Below are positions 36,696-46,465 of a stretch of 61,668 nucleotides of DNA, piece by piece. Every line of letters starts with the position of its first letter. Position 1 is the first letter of the stretch. The notes beneath the pieces were generated by a model that was not told the DNA's origin, searched no databases, and was given only the letters and a program-made list of their open reading frames with translations. Source of the DNA: Clostridiaceae bacterium. GTDB taxonomy: Bacteria; Bacillota; Clostridia; DSM-8532. The position numbers and the translations under genes were made by a program. The stretch covers positions 1 to 61,668 of the forward strand of contig JAAYFU010000069.1 of assembly GCA_012728095.1 (NCBI GenBank), in the 5' to 3' direction.

Positions 36696-37970
36696 CTAGC
36701 GGTCAATTTTATACCGTTTATTTTTTATACGGCTTCTTATTCTGAATTTTTTTATTCTTAAACCCAGTAATACAGATTTTAGCCTGACCTTTTTAGGGTC
36801 TTCCTGCCGTATATATGGACTGTTCAGTTCCTTTACTATAAATCTAGCTATCTTAGGAGCGGCATCAGGCAGTGTTTTTACATATTCATTTCTATCTATA
36901 TTTTCTCTATATCGCTCCAAAATATTAGTATTTAAAATCTCTCTGATTATTGCATCAAATTCTATCTTATTTTTGGCATACCAGCCCATTTTATTATTAA
37001 CACAAAAATCAATATTGCCTTTCTCATGAAGAGCGGCGCAATGGGTGAATATCGTGGGCACTTTTTTAACAAGCACTTCGAAGGTTGTGGAGGCTCCTCC
37101 TTTTGCTATGGCTAAATCAGAAACCTCCAGGAGTTCATGCATATTGTCTACAAATCCTAAAACCGCTAAGGGAGTATCTGAATCAACACTTGATTTCAAA
37201 TTGTTTAATTCATTGAACAAATCCTCGTTTTTTCCGCAGACAGCAATAATGTTGAAGGGAAAATTGCTGTTATATAATTCCTTAACATACTCAGAAGTAT
37301 CCCCTATACCCTGGCCCCCCGACGTCGCTAAAAGTGTCTTTCGCGAAGGATCAAGGTCAAGTTCGCCAAGTATTTCTTCCCTTGTCCTTGTAATTTTTAA
37401 AAAGAATTTCTTATTAAGAGGAAACGGCAATACTATTACTTTGTCTCTTGGTTCTCCCTGCTTAATTAAATATTCTTTTGCTTCCTCAGTAGAAACAATA
37501 ACAGCCTCAATCCTTGGGTTTACCCAAAGATTATGGCCCCTGACAGGATCAGTCATATAGCTGAAAACCTTATAAGGCAAATTGTATCTGTCTCTTGCGA
37601 ATAAAGCTACTGTACTGCAAAAAAAATGTGTTGAAAACACAATATCCGGTCTGTAATTTAAAATGTATTTTATTCCTTTATGGACGAATTGCTGAAAAAA
37701 CAGCCTCATTACAGTATTTGAACGCGTAAGATGGTTAAAAGAATCCAGAAGTATATTCAAATTCGTTGTAATTTCCGGCCTGGCTAAAGCCCAATCCCAA
37801 AAACCTTTTATTATTTTATCGTCCCATGTGGCACCGGCTTCTCTTGCAAAATCAATTACATCAATCTGATACCTGCCAGGATACAGTTCTTCTATTGCAT
37901 CCTTGATAGCAAGGGCAGGCATTTTATGCCCACCTCCCGCTTCTACCATAGGTATTAAAATCTTTTTCAC
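36696..37970 (-). CDS. Diacylglycerol glucosyltransferase/MGDG synthase-like glycosyltransferase
   Basis: The 424-aa protein is a GT28-type glycosyltransferase of the UgtP/MGDG synthase group. It starts KKILIPMVEAGGGHKMPALAI, the lipid acceptor segment with GGGH. The C-terminal half has the nucleotide-sugar site, LLATSGGQGIGDTSEYV and AKGGASTTFEVLVKKVPTIFT. Relatives glucosylate diacylglycerol to make glycolipid anchors for lipoteichoic acid, while MurG is its distant peptidoglycan cousin. The acceptor here is unproven. The last 30 residues are highly basic, suggesting membrane contact. It follows hfq by 18 bp. Confidence 0.85.
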   Translation of the reverse strand: MKKILIPMVEAGGGHKMPALAIKDAIEELYPGRYQIDVIDFAREAGATWDDKIIKGFWDWALARPEITTNLNILLDSFNHLTRSNTVMRLFFQQFVHKGIKYILNYRPDIVFSTHFFCSTVALFARDRYNLPYKVFSYMTDPVRGHNLWVNPRIEAVIVSTEEAKEYLIKQGEPRDKVIVLPFPLNKKFFLKITRTREEILGELDLDPSRKTLLATSGGQGIGDTSEYVKELYNSNFPFNIIAVCGKNEDLFNELNNLKSSVDSDTPLAVLGFVDNMHELLEVSDLAIAKGGASTTFEVLVKKVPTIFTHCAALHEKGNIDFCVNNKMGWYAKNKIEFDAIIREILNTNILERYRENIDRNEYVKTLPDAAPKIARFIVKELNSPYIRQEDPKKVRLKSVLLGLRIKKFRIRSRIKNKRYKIDR

Positions 37971-37988
37971 AAAATCAGCCCCAAAAAG

Positions 37989-38225
37989 CTATTCTCTGTT
38001 TTCATTAAAGATAATATTAACAGTTTTCATAGGTGAAACTGTTGAAATCGCATGTTTATATACCAATTGCTGCTTTCCTTCACTGTCCAGGACCACGGTA
38101 AAATTATCAAACCCTTTAACCATACCCCTTAACTGGAAACCATTTGTAAGATAGACGGTCACAGGAACGTGTTCTTTTCTTACCTGATTCAGAAAAACAT
38201 CCTGGAGATTAATGTTTTTATTCAT
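37989..38225 (-). CDS. hfq: RNA chaperone Hfq
   Basis: The 78-aa protein is an Sm-like hexamer that aids sRNA-mRNA pairing. It shows Sm1 ([24 protein letters not shown]) and Sm2 ([14 protein letters not shown]) with the Hfq-specific YKHA motif. AGGAGGAG precedes the ATG at 38225; 9 open codons upstream are unlikely to be used. It is downstream of miaA, as in many bacteria. Confidence 0.97.
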   Translation of the reverse strand: MNKNINLQDVFLNQVRKEHVPVTVYLTNGFQLRGMVKGFDNFTVVLDSEGKQQLVYKHAISTVSPMKTVNIIFNENRE

Positions 38226-38299
38226 CTCTTTCTCCTCCTGCCTTAAATACAAATAATATGAACTGAACTCATCGTCTCGTCCCTAATTTTACTAAATTA

Positions 38300-39226
38300 C
38301 TATTCATTATTCAAGTTGTCCGCCAAAAATTTTAAAATTGCCCAAGTATTAGCATTACTGTAATCAATCCATACCAGCCCTTCTGTCTTTTTAAACCATG
38401 TTATCTGGCGCTTTGCCAGGTGACGGGTATTGGTTTTTATTCTTTCTGTCGCTTCGCTTAAACTGCACCTGCCCTCAATTGCAGCGATGATTTCTTTGTA
38501 ACCTATCCCCTGCAATGAAACAAGATCAGGAGAATATCCCCGGCCGAGCAACCCCTTTACCTCATCATATAGCCCCTTTTCAATCATTTTATCTACTCTC
38601 TGGTCAATCCGCCGATACAGTTCTTCGCGTTCAACCTGCAGTCCGTATATTAAAAACTTATATAACGGAGGGTTTTTCCTCGAAGCTTCCTTATGTTCCG
38701 AAATTGGTATTCCTGTTGTTTCATATACCTCCAATGCCCTGATTACTCTCTTGATATTATTGGGGTGTATTATTTCCGCGCTTTTGGGATCAACTTTCTT
38801 AAGATACTCATATAAAACTTGCGGCCCCTGCTCTTCAGACAGTTTTTTCATCCTCTCACGGTATTCCCAATCCGAGATGGTTTCCGAAAAAGTTATATTA
38901 TATACCAGGGAGTTGATATACAGACCTGTTCCCCCTGCTACTATCGGGGTTTTGCCTCTTTTTATAATGTCTTTTATACAGGCGAGCGCATCTTCCTTGA
39001 ATTGAGCGACGCTGTATTCCTCATCAGGGTCGACAATATCTATAAGATGGTGGGGTATTCCCCGCCTTTCTTCCATTGTAGGCTTGGCTGTCCCAATATC
39101 CATTCCGCGATAAATCTGCATGGAATCGGCCGATATTACTTCTCCGTTTAACTTTAATGCCAATTCGACGGCTAAGTCGGTTTTACCTGAGGCCGTCGGC
39201 CCGGCAATAACCACCACTTTATCCAT
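38300..39226 (-). CDS. miaA: tRNA dimethylallyltransferase
   Basis: MiaA adds dimethylallyl to A37 of tRNAs that read codons starting with U. The 308-aa protein has the P-loop VIAGPTASGKTDLAVEL, the catalytic Asp region SADSMQIYRGMDIGTAKPT and GGTGLYINSLVY. AAAGG precedes the ATG. It lies between mutL and hfq; MiaB, which modifies its product further, is encoded upstream in the same group. Confidence 0.97.
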   Translation of the reverse strand: MDKVVVIAGPTASGKTDLAVELALKLNGEVISADSMQIYRGMDIGTAKPTMEERRGIPHHLIDIVDPDEEYSVAQFKEDALACIKDIIKRGKTPIVAGGTGLYINSLVYNITFSETISDWEYRERMKKLSEEQGPQVLYEYLKKVDPKSAEIIHPNNIKRVIRALEVYETTGIPISEHKEASRKNPPLYKFLIYGLQVEREELYRRIDQRVDKMIEKGLYDEVKGLLGRGYSPDLVSLQGIGYKEIIAAIEGRCSLSEATERIKTNTRHLAKRQITWFKKTEGLVWIDYSNANTWAILKFLADNLNNE

Positions 39227-39242
39227 AGTAACCTTTCCCGGA

Positions 39243-41141
39243 TTATACTATCCTTTTAAACTTCTTTTCAAAATCTTTCTTTTCCATTGTTAATATGACC
39301 GGTCTTCCGTGAACGCAAGTATATGGATTTTCCAAAGTACATAAACTTTCTACAAGACCTCGGATCTCTTCCTTCGAAAGAGTCCTGTTGGCTTTTAACG
39401 CTCCTTTACAGGAAATCATATAAAGCGCTTCATCACTTATGTCGCTTTGGTCTGATCCCGTTTGAATCCAGCGATCCAATATTTCATGGAAATCGCCGGT
39501 ATTAAAACCGCTCTCGTAAAAATCAGGTATACTCCTGATAATAACGGTATTTGACCCAAAGGCCTCTATCTCAAATCCTACGCTTTGAAACGCGGATTGT
39601 TTTTCCATGACAAAATCATACTCGGACGCGGTAAGCTTTATAATAAGCGGTTCCAGCAAAACCTGGGAGAAGTTTTCCTTTTTTTCGCGTCTCTGCTTAA
39701 GCATTTCATACCTAATTCTCTCGTGAGCTGCATGCTGGTCGATTATATACAGATTGTTGCCGTTTTGTAAAAGTATATACGTATCAAAAACCTGCCCGAT
39801 GATTTCTGCATAAAGCAGTTCCCTCACCAACGCATTTGCCGTTGCCGGGCCTTTTTTTTCAAAAGGCTCGGTTACTTCCGCTGTCCTGATTTCTTCGACA
39901 GTCTTACTTTTTTCAACGAACAGGGGCTTATTAACATATTTTTCTCCTGTTTCATCCGGCAAAATATGATTCCTGGTTTCCGTCCGGACGATTTTTTCCG
40001 GCATGTCAAACAGTGTGGGTTGTTCCGGAACAGCTGTAAAAACATCCGGCAGAATTCTTTTGTTAACTGCAGGTTTCATTGGCGGAAAACTGATTGATAT
40101 ATCAGGTTTTTCTTTCGCATTGTCAGTTTTCGGTTCAAACTCTCTTATTCCCGATTCTTTAAGAAGGGCACTCCTTACCCCGTGGTAAACTGTGCTGTAA
40201 ACAGCATTTTCGTCTGCAAAACGCACCTCCAGCTTTTGCGGATGCACGTTAACATCATAGCTTGCAGTCGGGTATTTCAGATTAAGCACGCAGAACGGAA
40301 ACCTGTTCTGCATGAGCATGGTCTTGTAAGCATCTTCCAGCGCCTTTGTTATAACCTTACACTTAATATATCTTCCGTTAAGGAATACCGACTGATTATT
40401 CCTGTTTCCCCTGGCTATTTCGGGCTTTCCTATATAACCTTCTAGGAGAAAACCTTCGTTTTTATAACTGACCGGAAGCACTGATTTTGCTGTTTCTTTT
40501 CCGAAAATACTGTATATGACACTTAATAAATCATGATTTCCGGGTGTATGTAACTGCGTTTGATTATTCTGAATAAACTTAAAGGATATTCCTGGGTTAG
40601 CAAGGGCCAGGCGCTGTATTATATCGTACACATACCCGGCTTCGGTGCTGTCCTTTTTCAGAAACTTATACCTGGCCGGGGTATTATAAAAAAGGTTTCT
40701 GACTATAAAAGTTGTTCCTTTGGGACTTCCGGCCTGGTTAACGGATATGACCCGGCCGCCTTCCATTTTAAGTGTTGTTCCGGTTAATGCATCCACTGTT
40801 TTTGTCGTTACTTCCAATTGGGAGACCGAGGCTATGGAAGCAAGAGCTTCTCCCCGAAACCCCAAAGTCGACAGTTTGTCCAGATCTTCAATCCGTCTTA
40901 GTTTGCTGGTGGCATGCCGTTCAAAAGCCAGTTCCAGATCGTCTCTTTCCATTCCGCTTCCGTTATCGGTCACACGAATATATGATATGCCGCCGTTCCT
41001 GATTTCCACGGTAATCTGGGTAGCCCCGGCATCGATGGAATTTTCCACCATTTCCTTTACGACCGAAGAAGGGCGTTCAATAACTTCGCCTGCCGCTATT
41101 TGATTGGCTGTTTTTTCATCCAGAATAACGATTTTACTCAT
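39243..41141 (-). CDS. mutL: DNA mismatch repair protein MutL
   Basis: The 632-aa protein couples MutS mismatch recognition to strand excision. The N terminus is a GHKL ATPase (IAAGEVIERPSSVVKEMVENSIDAGA, DNGSGM, LGFRGEALASI). The C terminus has the endonuclease motif DQHAAHERIRYE and the CVHGRP motif, so it is a nicking MutL, as expected where MutH is absent. GGAGA precedes the ATG. mutS is upstream, beyond a 276-bp repeat region. Confidence 0.97.
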   Translation of the reverse strand: MSKIVILDEKTANQIAAGEVIERPSSVVKEMVENSIDAGATQITVEIRNGGISYIRVTDNGSGMERDDLELAFERHATSKLRRIEDLDKLSTLGFRGEALASIASVSQLEVTTKTVDALTGTTLKMEGGRVISVNQAGSPKGTTFIVRNLFYNTPARYKFLKKDSTEAGYVYDIIQRLALANPGISFKFIQNNQTQLHTPGNHDLLSVIYSIFGKETAKSVLPVSYKNEGFLLEGYIGKPEIARGNRNNQSVFLNGRYIKCKVITKALEDAYKTMLMQNRFPFCVLNLKYPTASYDVNVHPQKLEVRFADENAVYSTVYHGVRSALLKESGIREFEPKTDNAKEKPDISISFPPMKPAVNKRILPDVFTAVPEQPTLFDMPEKIVRTETRNHILPDETGEKYVNKPLFVEKSKTVEEIRTAEVTEPFEKKGPATANALVRELLYAEIIGQVFDTYILLQNGNNLYIIDQHAAHERIRYEMLKQRREKKENFSQVLLEPLIIKLTASEYDFVMEKQSAFQSVGFEIEAFGSNTVIIRSIPDFYESGFNTGDFHEILDRWIQTGSDQSDISDEALYMISCKGALKANRTLSKEEIRGLVESLCTLENPYTCVHGRPVILTMEKKDFEKKFKRIV

Positions 41142-41154
41142 AGTGTTCTCCTTA

Positions 41155-41410
41155 ATAAGATTCTTCGCTGACGCTCAGAATGACAAGCGGGAAACGCTCA
41201 GCGTGACATCTTTTTTATGTCATCCTGAGCGGAGCGCAGACCCCTTACTGTCATCCTGAGCTAAACGCAGACCCCTCAATGTCATCCTGAGCGGAGCGCA
41301 GCGAAGTCGAAGGATCTTATATGCCAGTATGAAAGACTCTTCGCTTCGCTAAGAGTGTCAGTTGAGGCAAGATTCTTCGCTCAGAATGATAAAAGAGTAA
41401 GCGCTCGGAA
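41155..41410. repeat. Dispersed repeat block between mutS and mutL
   Basis: A full reversed copy of the 37-bp unit lies at 41281-41317 (GTCATCCTGAGCGGAGCG followed by CAGCGAAGTCGAAGGATCT). Shortened copies of the TGTCATCCTGAGCGGAGCGCAGACC type are at about 41218 and 41249, and forward-type fragments (GATTCTTCGCTGACGCTCAGAATGACA pattern) occur at 41159 and 41371. The full copy differs from that in leuC-leuD by one base in 37. Confidence 0.88.
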
Positions 41411-41417
41411 TGATATT

Positions 41418-44021
41418 TCACTTTAGCTTTTGCTGCAGGCTGTACAGCTTGTTCAGCGCATCCAGCGGAGTCAATAATGACGGATCTATCTTCTTAAGCT
41501 CTTCTATAACTTCTCTCTCCGCCTTTGTAAGAGTACTTGACGTAAACAGGTCCAGCTGGCCGTCAACAGGCTTTTGTTTTCGCTTTTTTGAGCTTTGGTT
41601 TATATCAGCTTCATCCAATTCTTCCAAAATCATTTTTGCCCGTTCAATTACATTGGCCGGTATCCCGGCAAGTCCTGCCACCTCAACGCCATAGCTTTTG
41701 TCCGCTCCTCCCCGCATTAACTTTCTTAAGAAAATAATTTCGTTTCCTTTTTTACGTACCGAAACACAATAATTCTTTATCCCGTGGAGCTTTTCCTCCA
41801 GTTCGGTAAGTTCGTGATAATGCGTGGCAAAAAGCGTCCTGCATCCTAGTTTTGCCTTGTCATTTATGTATTCTATGACAGCCCATGCTATACTGAGCCC
41901 GTCATAAGTGCTGGTTCCACGTCCTATCTCATCCAGGATCAACAGGCTCTTGGGCGTGGCATTCTCAAGGATATTAGCCACCTCAGTCATTTCGACCATA
42001 AAGGTACTTTGGCCCGATGCTAAATCGTCGGATGCCCCTATTCTTGTAAAGATCCTGTCCACCAGCCCTATCCTGGCATATTCCGCCGGTACAAAGCATC
42101 CGGCCTGCGCCATCAGGGTAATCAGGGCAACCTGTCTCATGTACGTGGATTTGCCCGCCATATTGGGACCTGTTATTATACTTATCCTGTTTTCATCATT
42201 ATCAAGCCAGGTGTCATTCGGCACAAACTGGGCGTCTTCAAGCATCTTCTCCACCACCGGATGCCTACCGTTTCTGATCTCGATAATCCCCTCGTCATTA
42301 ACGACGGGTCGCACATATTGATTGCGGTCGGCGACATCCGCGAAGGAGCAAAGAGCATCGAGAACCGATAAACAGTCAGCCGTGGTTTTTAACCTTTTAA
42401 CATGCTGGGAAACAGTATCCCTCACATTGCAGAAAAGCTCATATTCCCTTTGGACGACCTTTGTTTCGGCACCCAGGATTTTACTCTCAATGTCCTTAAG
42501 CTTGTCCATGGTATAACGCTCGCTATTGACTAATGTCTGTTTTCTCACATAATCATCCGGTACTGACCCGATATTAGCCTTGGTTACCTCTATGTAATAG
42601 CCAAAATTATCATTGTAACGTATTTTAAGACTTTTAATTCCCGTTCTTTCCCGCTCCTGGGCCTCAAGTTCGGAAATCCATACCTTTCCCTCTGTCGAGG
42701 CGCGTCTGTATTCATCAACCAATTCGTCATAACCTTCCTTAATTATTCCGCCTTCCTTAACCGACAGAGGGGCATCCTCATTTATGGAAGCATCAATCAG
42801 CGCATATATGTCTTCCATAAGATCAAGCCTATCATACAATTGCCGGTTATAATCCGCCTTAAGGTCTCTTATTAGCTCTTTTATGTATGGCAGCTTCGAC
42901 AATGAGGATTTTATCGCCAAGAGATCCCTGGCGTTAACGGTTCCGAAAACCAGTTTTGAAGTCAGCCTCTCAATGTCATAGACACCTCTTAAAAGCTCCA
43001 TGAGTTCATTTCTGACCATAAAGCTTTCTTTTAACTCAGCAACCGCATCCAGTCTTAAGTTTATCTCGTCAACATCCAGAAGCGGCTGTTCAATCCACTG
43101 TCTTAACTTTCTGCCTCCCATTGAAGTGGAGGTCTTGTCCAATACCCATAAAAGGGAACCTTTTTTCTTCGAATCCCTCATGGTCTCAGTTATCTCGAGA
43201 CTCCTTCGGGATGCGCTGTCCAGCATCATGTACTGCTCGATTTTATATATTTTAACTTTTTCAATATGCTTCAAATCCGCCTTCTGGGTCGATTCAAGAT
43301 ACGATATGAGGGCTCCCGACGCACACTGGGCCAAATCAAGATTTTTAAACGGGTTCTCATTGAAGACTTCAACCAGCCTGTCATGGCTGTTTTTCAGTGA
43401 AAACAGCTCTCCATCGATTATTGAAGGTTCAATTTTCAGATATTCCCTGAAATATGATTTATATTCCGGTTTTGTGGTTAGCGCCTCGTTTGCAATGATT
43501 TCCGAGGGTTTGTACTTGGAAATCTCGTCTATGAGCTTTCTCATGGAACTGCCCCAGGTAATCTGGGTAGCGTAAAACTCTCCGGTTGAAACGTCGACAA
43601 CAGCTATCCCAAAATATATCTGCTGGCAATATACAGCCATTAGATAATTGTTCTTCTTTTCTTCCAGCATTGCAGGATCAATGACGGTACCGGGTGTTAT
43701 TACCCTTGACACATCTCTTTTTACGATCCCTTTTGCCGTTGCCGGATCTTCCAGTTGATCGCAGATCGCGACCTTATATCCTTTTGCTATAAGACGGGAT
43801 ATGTATGTATGGGCCGCATGATAAGGGACTCCGCACATCGGCGCCCGCTCTTCCAGCCCACAGTCCCTTCCGGTAAGCGTAATTTCAAGCTCCCTGGATG
43901 CAAGCTCGGCATCAGAAAAAAACATTTCATAAAAGTCTCCCAGCCTGAAAAAAAGGATACAGTCCTTGTACCTTTCTTTTATCTCCATATACTGCTGCAT
44001 CATAGGAGTAAGTTTAGCCAA
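41418..44021 (-). CDS. mutS: DNA mismatch repair protein MutS
   Basis: The 867-aa protein binds mismatches and small loops. It has the mismatch-contacting FYE motif in LFFRLGDFYEMFF, the Walker A GPNMAGKST, the Walker B DEIGRGTSTYDGLSIAWA and the C-terminal helix-turn-helix region. I chose the TTG at 44021 (read MAKLTPMMQQYMEIKERYKD), with GGTGG eight bases upstream; the open frame runs 27 codons further without a good start. It overlaps the end of miaB by 8 bases, so translation is coupled. Confidence 0.96.
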   Translation of the reverse strand: MAKLTPMMQQYMEIKERYKDCILFFRLGDFYEMFFSDAELASRELEITLTGRDCGLEERAPMCGVPYHAAHTYISRLIAKGYKVAICDQLEDPATAKGIVKRDVSRVITPGTVIDPAMLEEKKNNYLMAVYCQQIYFGIAVVDVSTGEFYATQITWGSSMRKLIDEISKYKPSEIIANEALTTKPEYKSYFREYLKIEPSIIDGELFSLKNSHDRLVEVFNENPFKNLDLAQCASGALISYLESTQKADLKHIEKVKIYKIEQYMMLDSASRRSLEITETMRDSKKKGSLLWVLDKTSTSMGGRKLRQWIEQPLLDVDEINLRLDAVAELKESFMVRNELMELLRGVYDIERLTSKLVFGTVNARDLLAIKSSLSKLPYIKELIRDLKADYNRQLYDRLDLMEDIYALIDASINEDAPLSVKEGGIIKEGYDELVDEYRRASTEGKVWISELEAQERERTGIKSLKIRYNDNFGYYIEVTKANIGSVPDDYVRKQTLVNSERYTMDKLKDIESKILGAETKVVQREYELFCNVRDTVSQHVKRLKTTADCLSVLDALCSFADVADRNQYVRPVVNDEGIIEIRNGRHPVVEKMLEDAQFVPNDTWLDNDENRISIITGPNMAGKSTYMRQVALITLMAQAGCFVPAEYARIGLVDRIFTRIGASDDLASGQSTFMVEMTEVANILENATPKSLLILDEIGRGTSTYDGLSIAWAVIEYINDKAKLGCRTLFATHYHELTELEEKLHGIKNYCVSVRKKGNEIIFLRKLMRGGADKSYGVEVAGLAGIPANVIERAKMILEELDEADINQSSKKRKQKPVDGQLDLFTSSTLTKAEREVIEELKKIDPSLLTPLDALNKLYSLQQKLK

Positions 44022-45486
44022 GCTTTTTTCCACCCCTTCCTTCAAGCCAGAAAGCTCCGGCACGAATAATGTCCACATAAACAGTGTCACCCTTTTCCAC
44101 ATTATCGGCCTTGAAATTAACGAGGCGGTTTGAGCGGGTACGTCCGCTGAGCATTTCCGGGTTATTCTTACTTGGCCCGTCCACTAATACTTCCACAGTT
44201 TTTCCCTCGTATTTTTTAGCCAATTCCGTGGCAATCCGGGTTTGAAGGTCCGCTAGCCTTTTGAACCGCGCACTGATGACCTCCGAAGGAATATCCTGCT
44301 CAAGTTTTGCCGCAGGAGTGCCTTTCCTGGGTGAATAGATGAACATATATGCCGCTTCAAAGCCTACTTTCCTGACTACGTCCAGGGTATCTTCAAAGTC
44401 CTCCTCTGTCTCTCCTGGAAAACCAACGATTATGTCAGTTGTAAGGGCAATATCCGGAACGGCTCTTCTAATTTTGGACACTAGCTCTAAATAGTGTTCC
44501 TTGGTATACTTTCTGTTCATTTTTTCCAGGATTCGGGTGCTGCCGGATTGGAACGGCAGATGCAGATGGTTGCACACTTTTTTGCAGGTTTTCATAGCCT
44601 CTATAAGACTATCGGAAAGATCCTTTGGATGAGATGTCATGAACCTGACTCTCTCAATCCCGTCAATATCTTCAATAGCGTAAAGAAGCTTTGCAAACAG
44701 CTCTTTTTCCCCGAGATCATTGCCGTAAGAATTAACATTCTGCCCCAGGAGTGTAACCTCCTTGCAGCCGTCCTTTGCCAGGGCTTTAATCTCCGCAAGA
44801 ACATCATTAAAATCCCGGCTTCTTTCCCTTCCCCTTACATAGGGCACTATGCAATAGGAACAAAAATTATTGCAGCCGAGAATAATGTTGACCCACGCTT
44901 TATGCTTGTCAGCACGTTTTACCGGAAGTTCCTCGATAACTCCGGCTTCCTTTTCCCAAATCTCAAAGACCCGCTTCTTACTTGTCATGTATCGATAAAG
45001 AAGCTCAGGAAATGTGTGTATGTTATGAGTTCCGAATACGATCTTTACATTATGGTATGATTTTTTTATCTTCTCGACCACGTGGGACTGCTGCATCATA
45101 CAACCGCAGGCAACGATAATGGAGCCGTTTTCCCTGCATTCTTCGGTAAGTCCTCCTATATGCCCGTATATGCGTTCTTCGGCATTCTCCCTGACACAGC
45201 AGGTTACAAAAACAATTATATCTGCCGGCTTGTCTTTCGGGACTTCTTCAAATCCCATATCGGTGAGCATTCCGGCTATGGTTTCCGCATCCCGCTCGTT
45301 CATCTGGCAACCAAAAACATCAATCTTAAATTTTCTGGTTTTTCCTGTTTCCAGTGTATAAGCGGTGTTTTGATTTCTTACCTGCTCCACCCAGTCAGAG
45401 AACTCGGGAGCATTTTCTACGCCCATTCCTCCCTGCGGTTTTTTTAGTCTGATACTTTCCTGCCCGTTATTTTTCTTTGTATCCAA
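44014..45486 (-). CDS. miaB: tRNA-2-methylthio-N6-dimethylallyladenosine synthase
   Basis: MiaB adds the methylthio group to i6A37 of tRNA using two 4Fe-4S clusters. The roughly 490-aa protein has the N-terminal UPF0004 domain (DVFGCQMNERDAETIAGML, VTCCVRENAEERI, ACGCMMQ), the radical-SAM CNNFCSYC motif near residue 208 and a C-terminal TRAM domain (EVLVDGPSKNNPEMLSGRT). I prefer the TTG at 45486, with AAAGGG eight bases ahead, over the TTG at 45492. Confidence 0.95.
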   Translation of the reverse strand: MDTKKNNGQESIRLKKPQGGMGVENAPEFSDWVEQVRNQNTAYTLETGKTRKFKIDVFGCQMNERDAETIAGMLTDMGFEEVPKDKPADIIVFVTCCVRENAEERIYGHIGGLTEECRENGSIIVACGCMMQQSHVVEKIKKSYHNVKIVFGTHNIHTFPELLYRYMTSKKRVFEIWEKEAGVIEELPVKRADKHKAWVNIILGCNNFCSYCIVPYVRGRERSRDFNDVLAEIKALAKDGCKEVTLLGQNVNSYGNDLGEKELFAKLLYAIEDIDGIERVRFMTSHPKDLSDSLIEAMKTCKKVCNHLHLPFQSGSTRILEKMNRKYTKEHYLELVSKIRRAVPDIALTTDIIVGFPGETEEDFEDTLDVVRKVGFEAAYMFIYSPRKGTPAAKLEQDIPSEVISARFKRLADLQTRIATELAKKYEGKTVEVLVDGPSKNNPEMLSGRTRSNRLVNFKADNVEKGDTVYVDIIRAGAFWLEGRGGKKLG

Positions 45487-45614
45487 GTTCAAAACCCTTT
45501 CTAAAACTGCCAGTTAGTTTAAAATGTCTTTATCAGTTTACTTCTTTGATTATCATAACAAAAACACGAAAAAATATAAAGCTGGGTAAAACATCCGAAA
45601 ATAGTATTATCCAA

Positions 45615-45643
45615 AAATGGCACTGCTTTAAAAGCAGTGCCTT
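45615..45643 (-). terminator. Terminator downstream of the BI-1 gene
   Basis: GGCACTGCTTT pairs with AAAGCAGTGCC around a two-base loop and is followed by ATTTTT on the minus strand. It separates the BI-1 family gene from miaB. Confidence 0.8.
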
Positions 45644-45679
45644 CCGTACACTTTTTTATTTCACTCTTTGCTGTCTTCT

Positions 45680-46396
45680 TTACTGCCTTCTTCTTCCGAA
45701 TATTCTCAACATGGTTCTAAACAGGTTAATGAAATCCAGGTACAAGGCTAATGCGCCTAAAATTCCAAGGTTCTTCCTGAGTACCAGGTCACCTTCCGTT
45801 CCAAAATAGAAAGATTTTAGTTTTTGCATATCATATGCTGTCAGCCCAAGGAATACCACCAGGCTCAAAATGCTGATAAGCCAATCAAGACCGCTGCTTC
45901 CAACAAAGATATTTACTAACGACAGCACGATAATTCCGATTAACCCCATCATCAGTATTGTGCGGAATTGTGTTAAATCGGCTTTTGTAACGTAACCATA
46001 TACGCACATGATTCCAAAGGTAATCGCTGTGATGCCAAATGCCGTTACCACCGTGCTTCCTGTGTAAACTAAAAGTATCAAGGTGAAAGTTACCCCATTC
46101 AAAGCCGCATAACCTAAAAACAATCCCAATGCAGTACCATAACTCAGCCTGGTAATACGGGCGGACAATATTGAAACCAGCACCAGCTCAATAATAATTA
46201 TCCCAAAAACCAAGCCCAGATTTGATGCCAGCGCCGTCAACAGTCTCTCATTAGTCAAAACGTAATATGAAGTTCCTGCCGTAACCAAAAGTCCGACAAA
46301 CATCCAGCCGAAAACTTTTGATATAAAAGCATTCATGCCTTTTATAGAAGCGTATTCTTCTTCAAATGTCCCATAATTCCTGTAATTCTCGTACAT
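45680..46396 (-). CDS. Bax inhibitor-1/YbhL family membrane protein
   Basis: The 238-aa protein has about seven hydrophobic helices and the family features: an N-terminal YASIKGMNAFISKVFGWMFVGLLVTA segment and a C-terminal YDMQKLKSFYFGTEGDLVLRKNLGILGALALYLDFINLF. Bacterial members form pH-sensitive calcium leak channels or interact with FtsH (family knowledge); the role here is unknown. GGAGG sits eight bases ahead of the ATG at 46396. The open frame extends to 46567, but that part overlaps the promoter and the zinc-finger remnant. Confidence 0.93.
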   Translation of the reverse strand: MYENYRNYGTFEEEYASIKGMNAFISKVFGWMFVGLLVTAGTSYYVLTNERLLTALASNLGLVFGIIIIELVLVSILSARITRLSYGTALGLFLGYAALNGVTFTLILLVYTGSTVVTAFGITAITFGIMCVYGYVTKADLTQFRTILMMGLIGIIVLSLVNIFVGSSGLDWLISILSLVVFLGLTAYDMQKLKSFYFGTEGDLVLRKNLGILGALALYLDFINLFRTMLRIFGRRRQ

Positions 46397-46436
46397 ACTT
46401 TTCACCTCCATTGTTAAATTACTCTGCTTTATATTA

Positions 46437-46465
46437 ATTATACCCTTAAATAAGGTAAAAAGCAA
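46437..46465 (-). promoter_or_regulatory. Promoter of the BI-1 gene
   Basis: TTGCTT (46460-46465), a 17-bp spacer and TATAAT (46437-46442) precede the BI-1 gene. The promoter lies in the last 10 codons of the Fpg/Nei remnant, and the -10 element covers that remnant's stop codon. Confidence 0.65.

Noticed and set aside
36557..36745. 62-codon plus-strand ORF between busR and the glycosyltransferase gene
   Set aside because: It overlaps the end of the glycosyltransferase gene and its likely terminator; no ribosome site or family resemblance.
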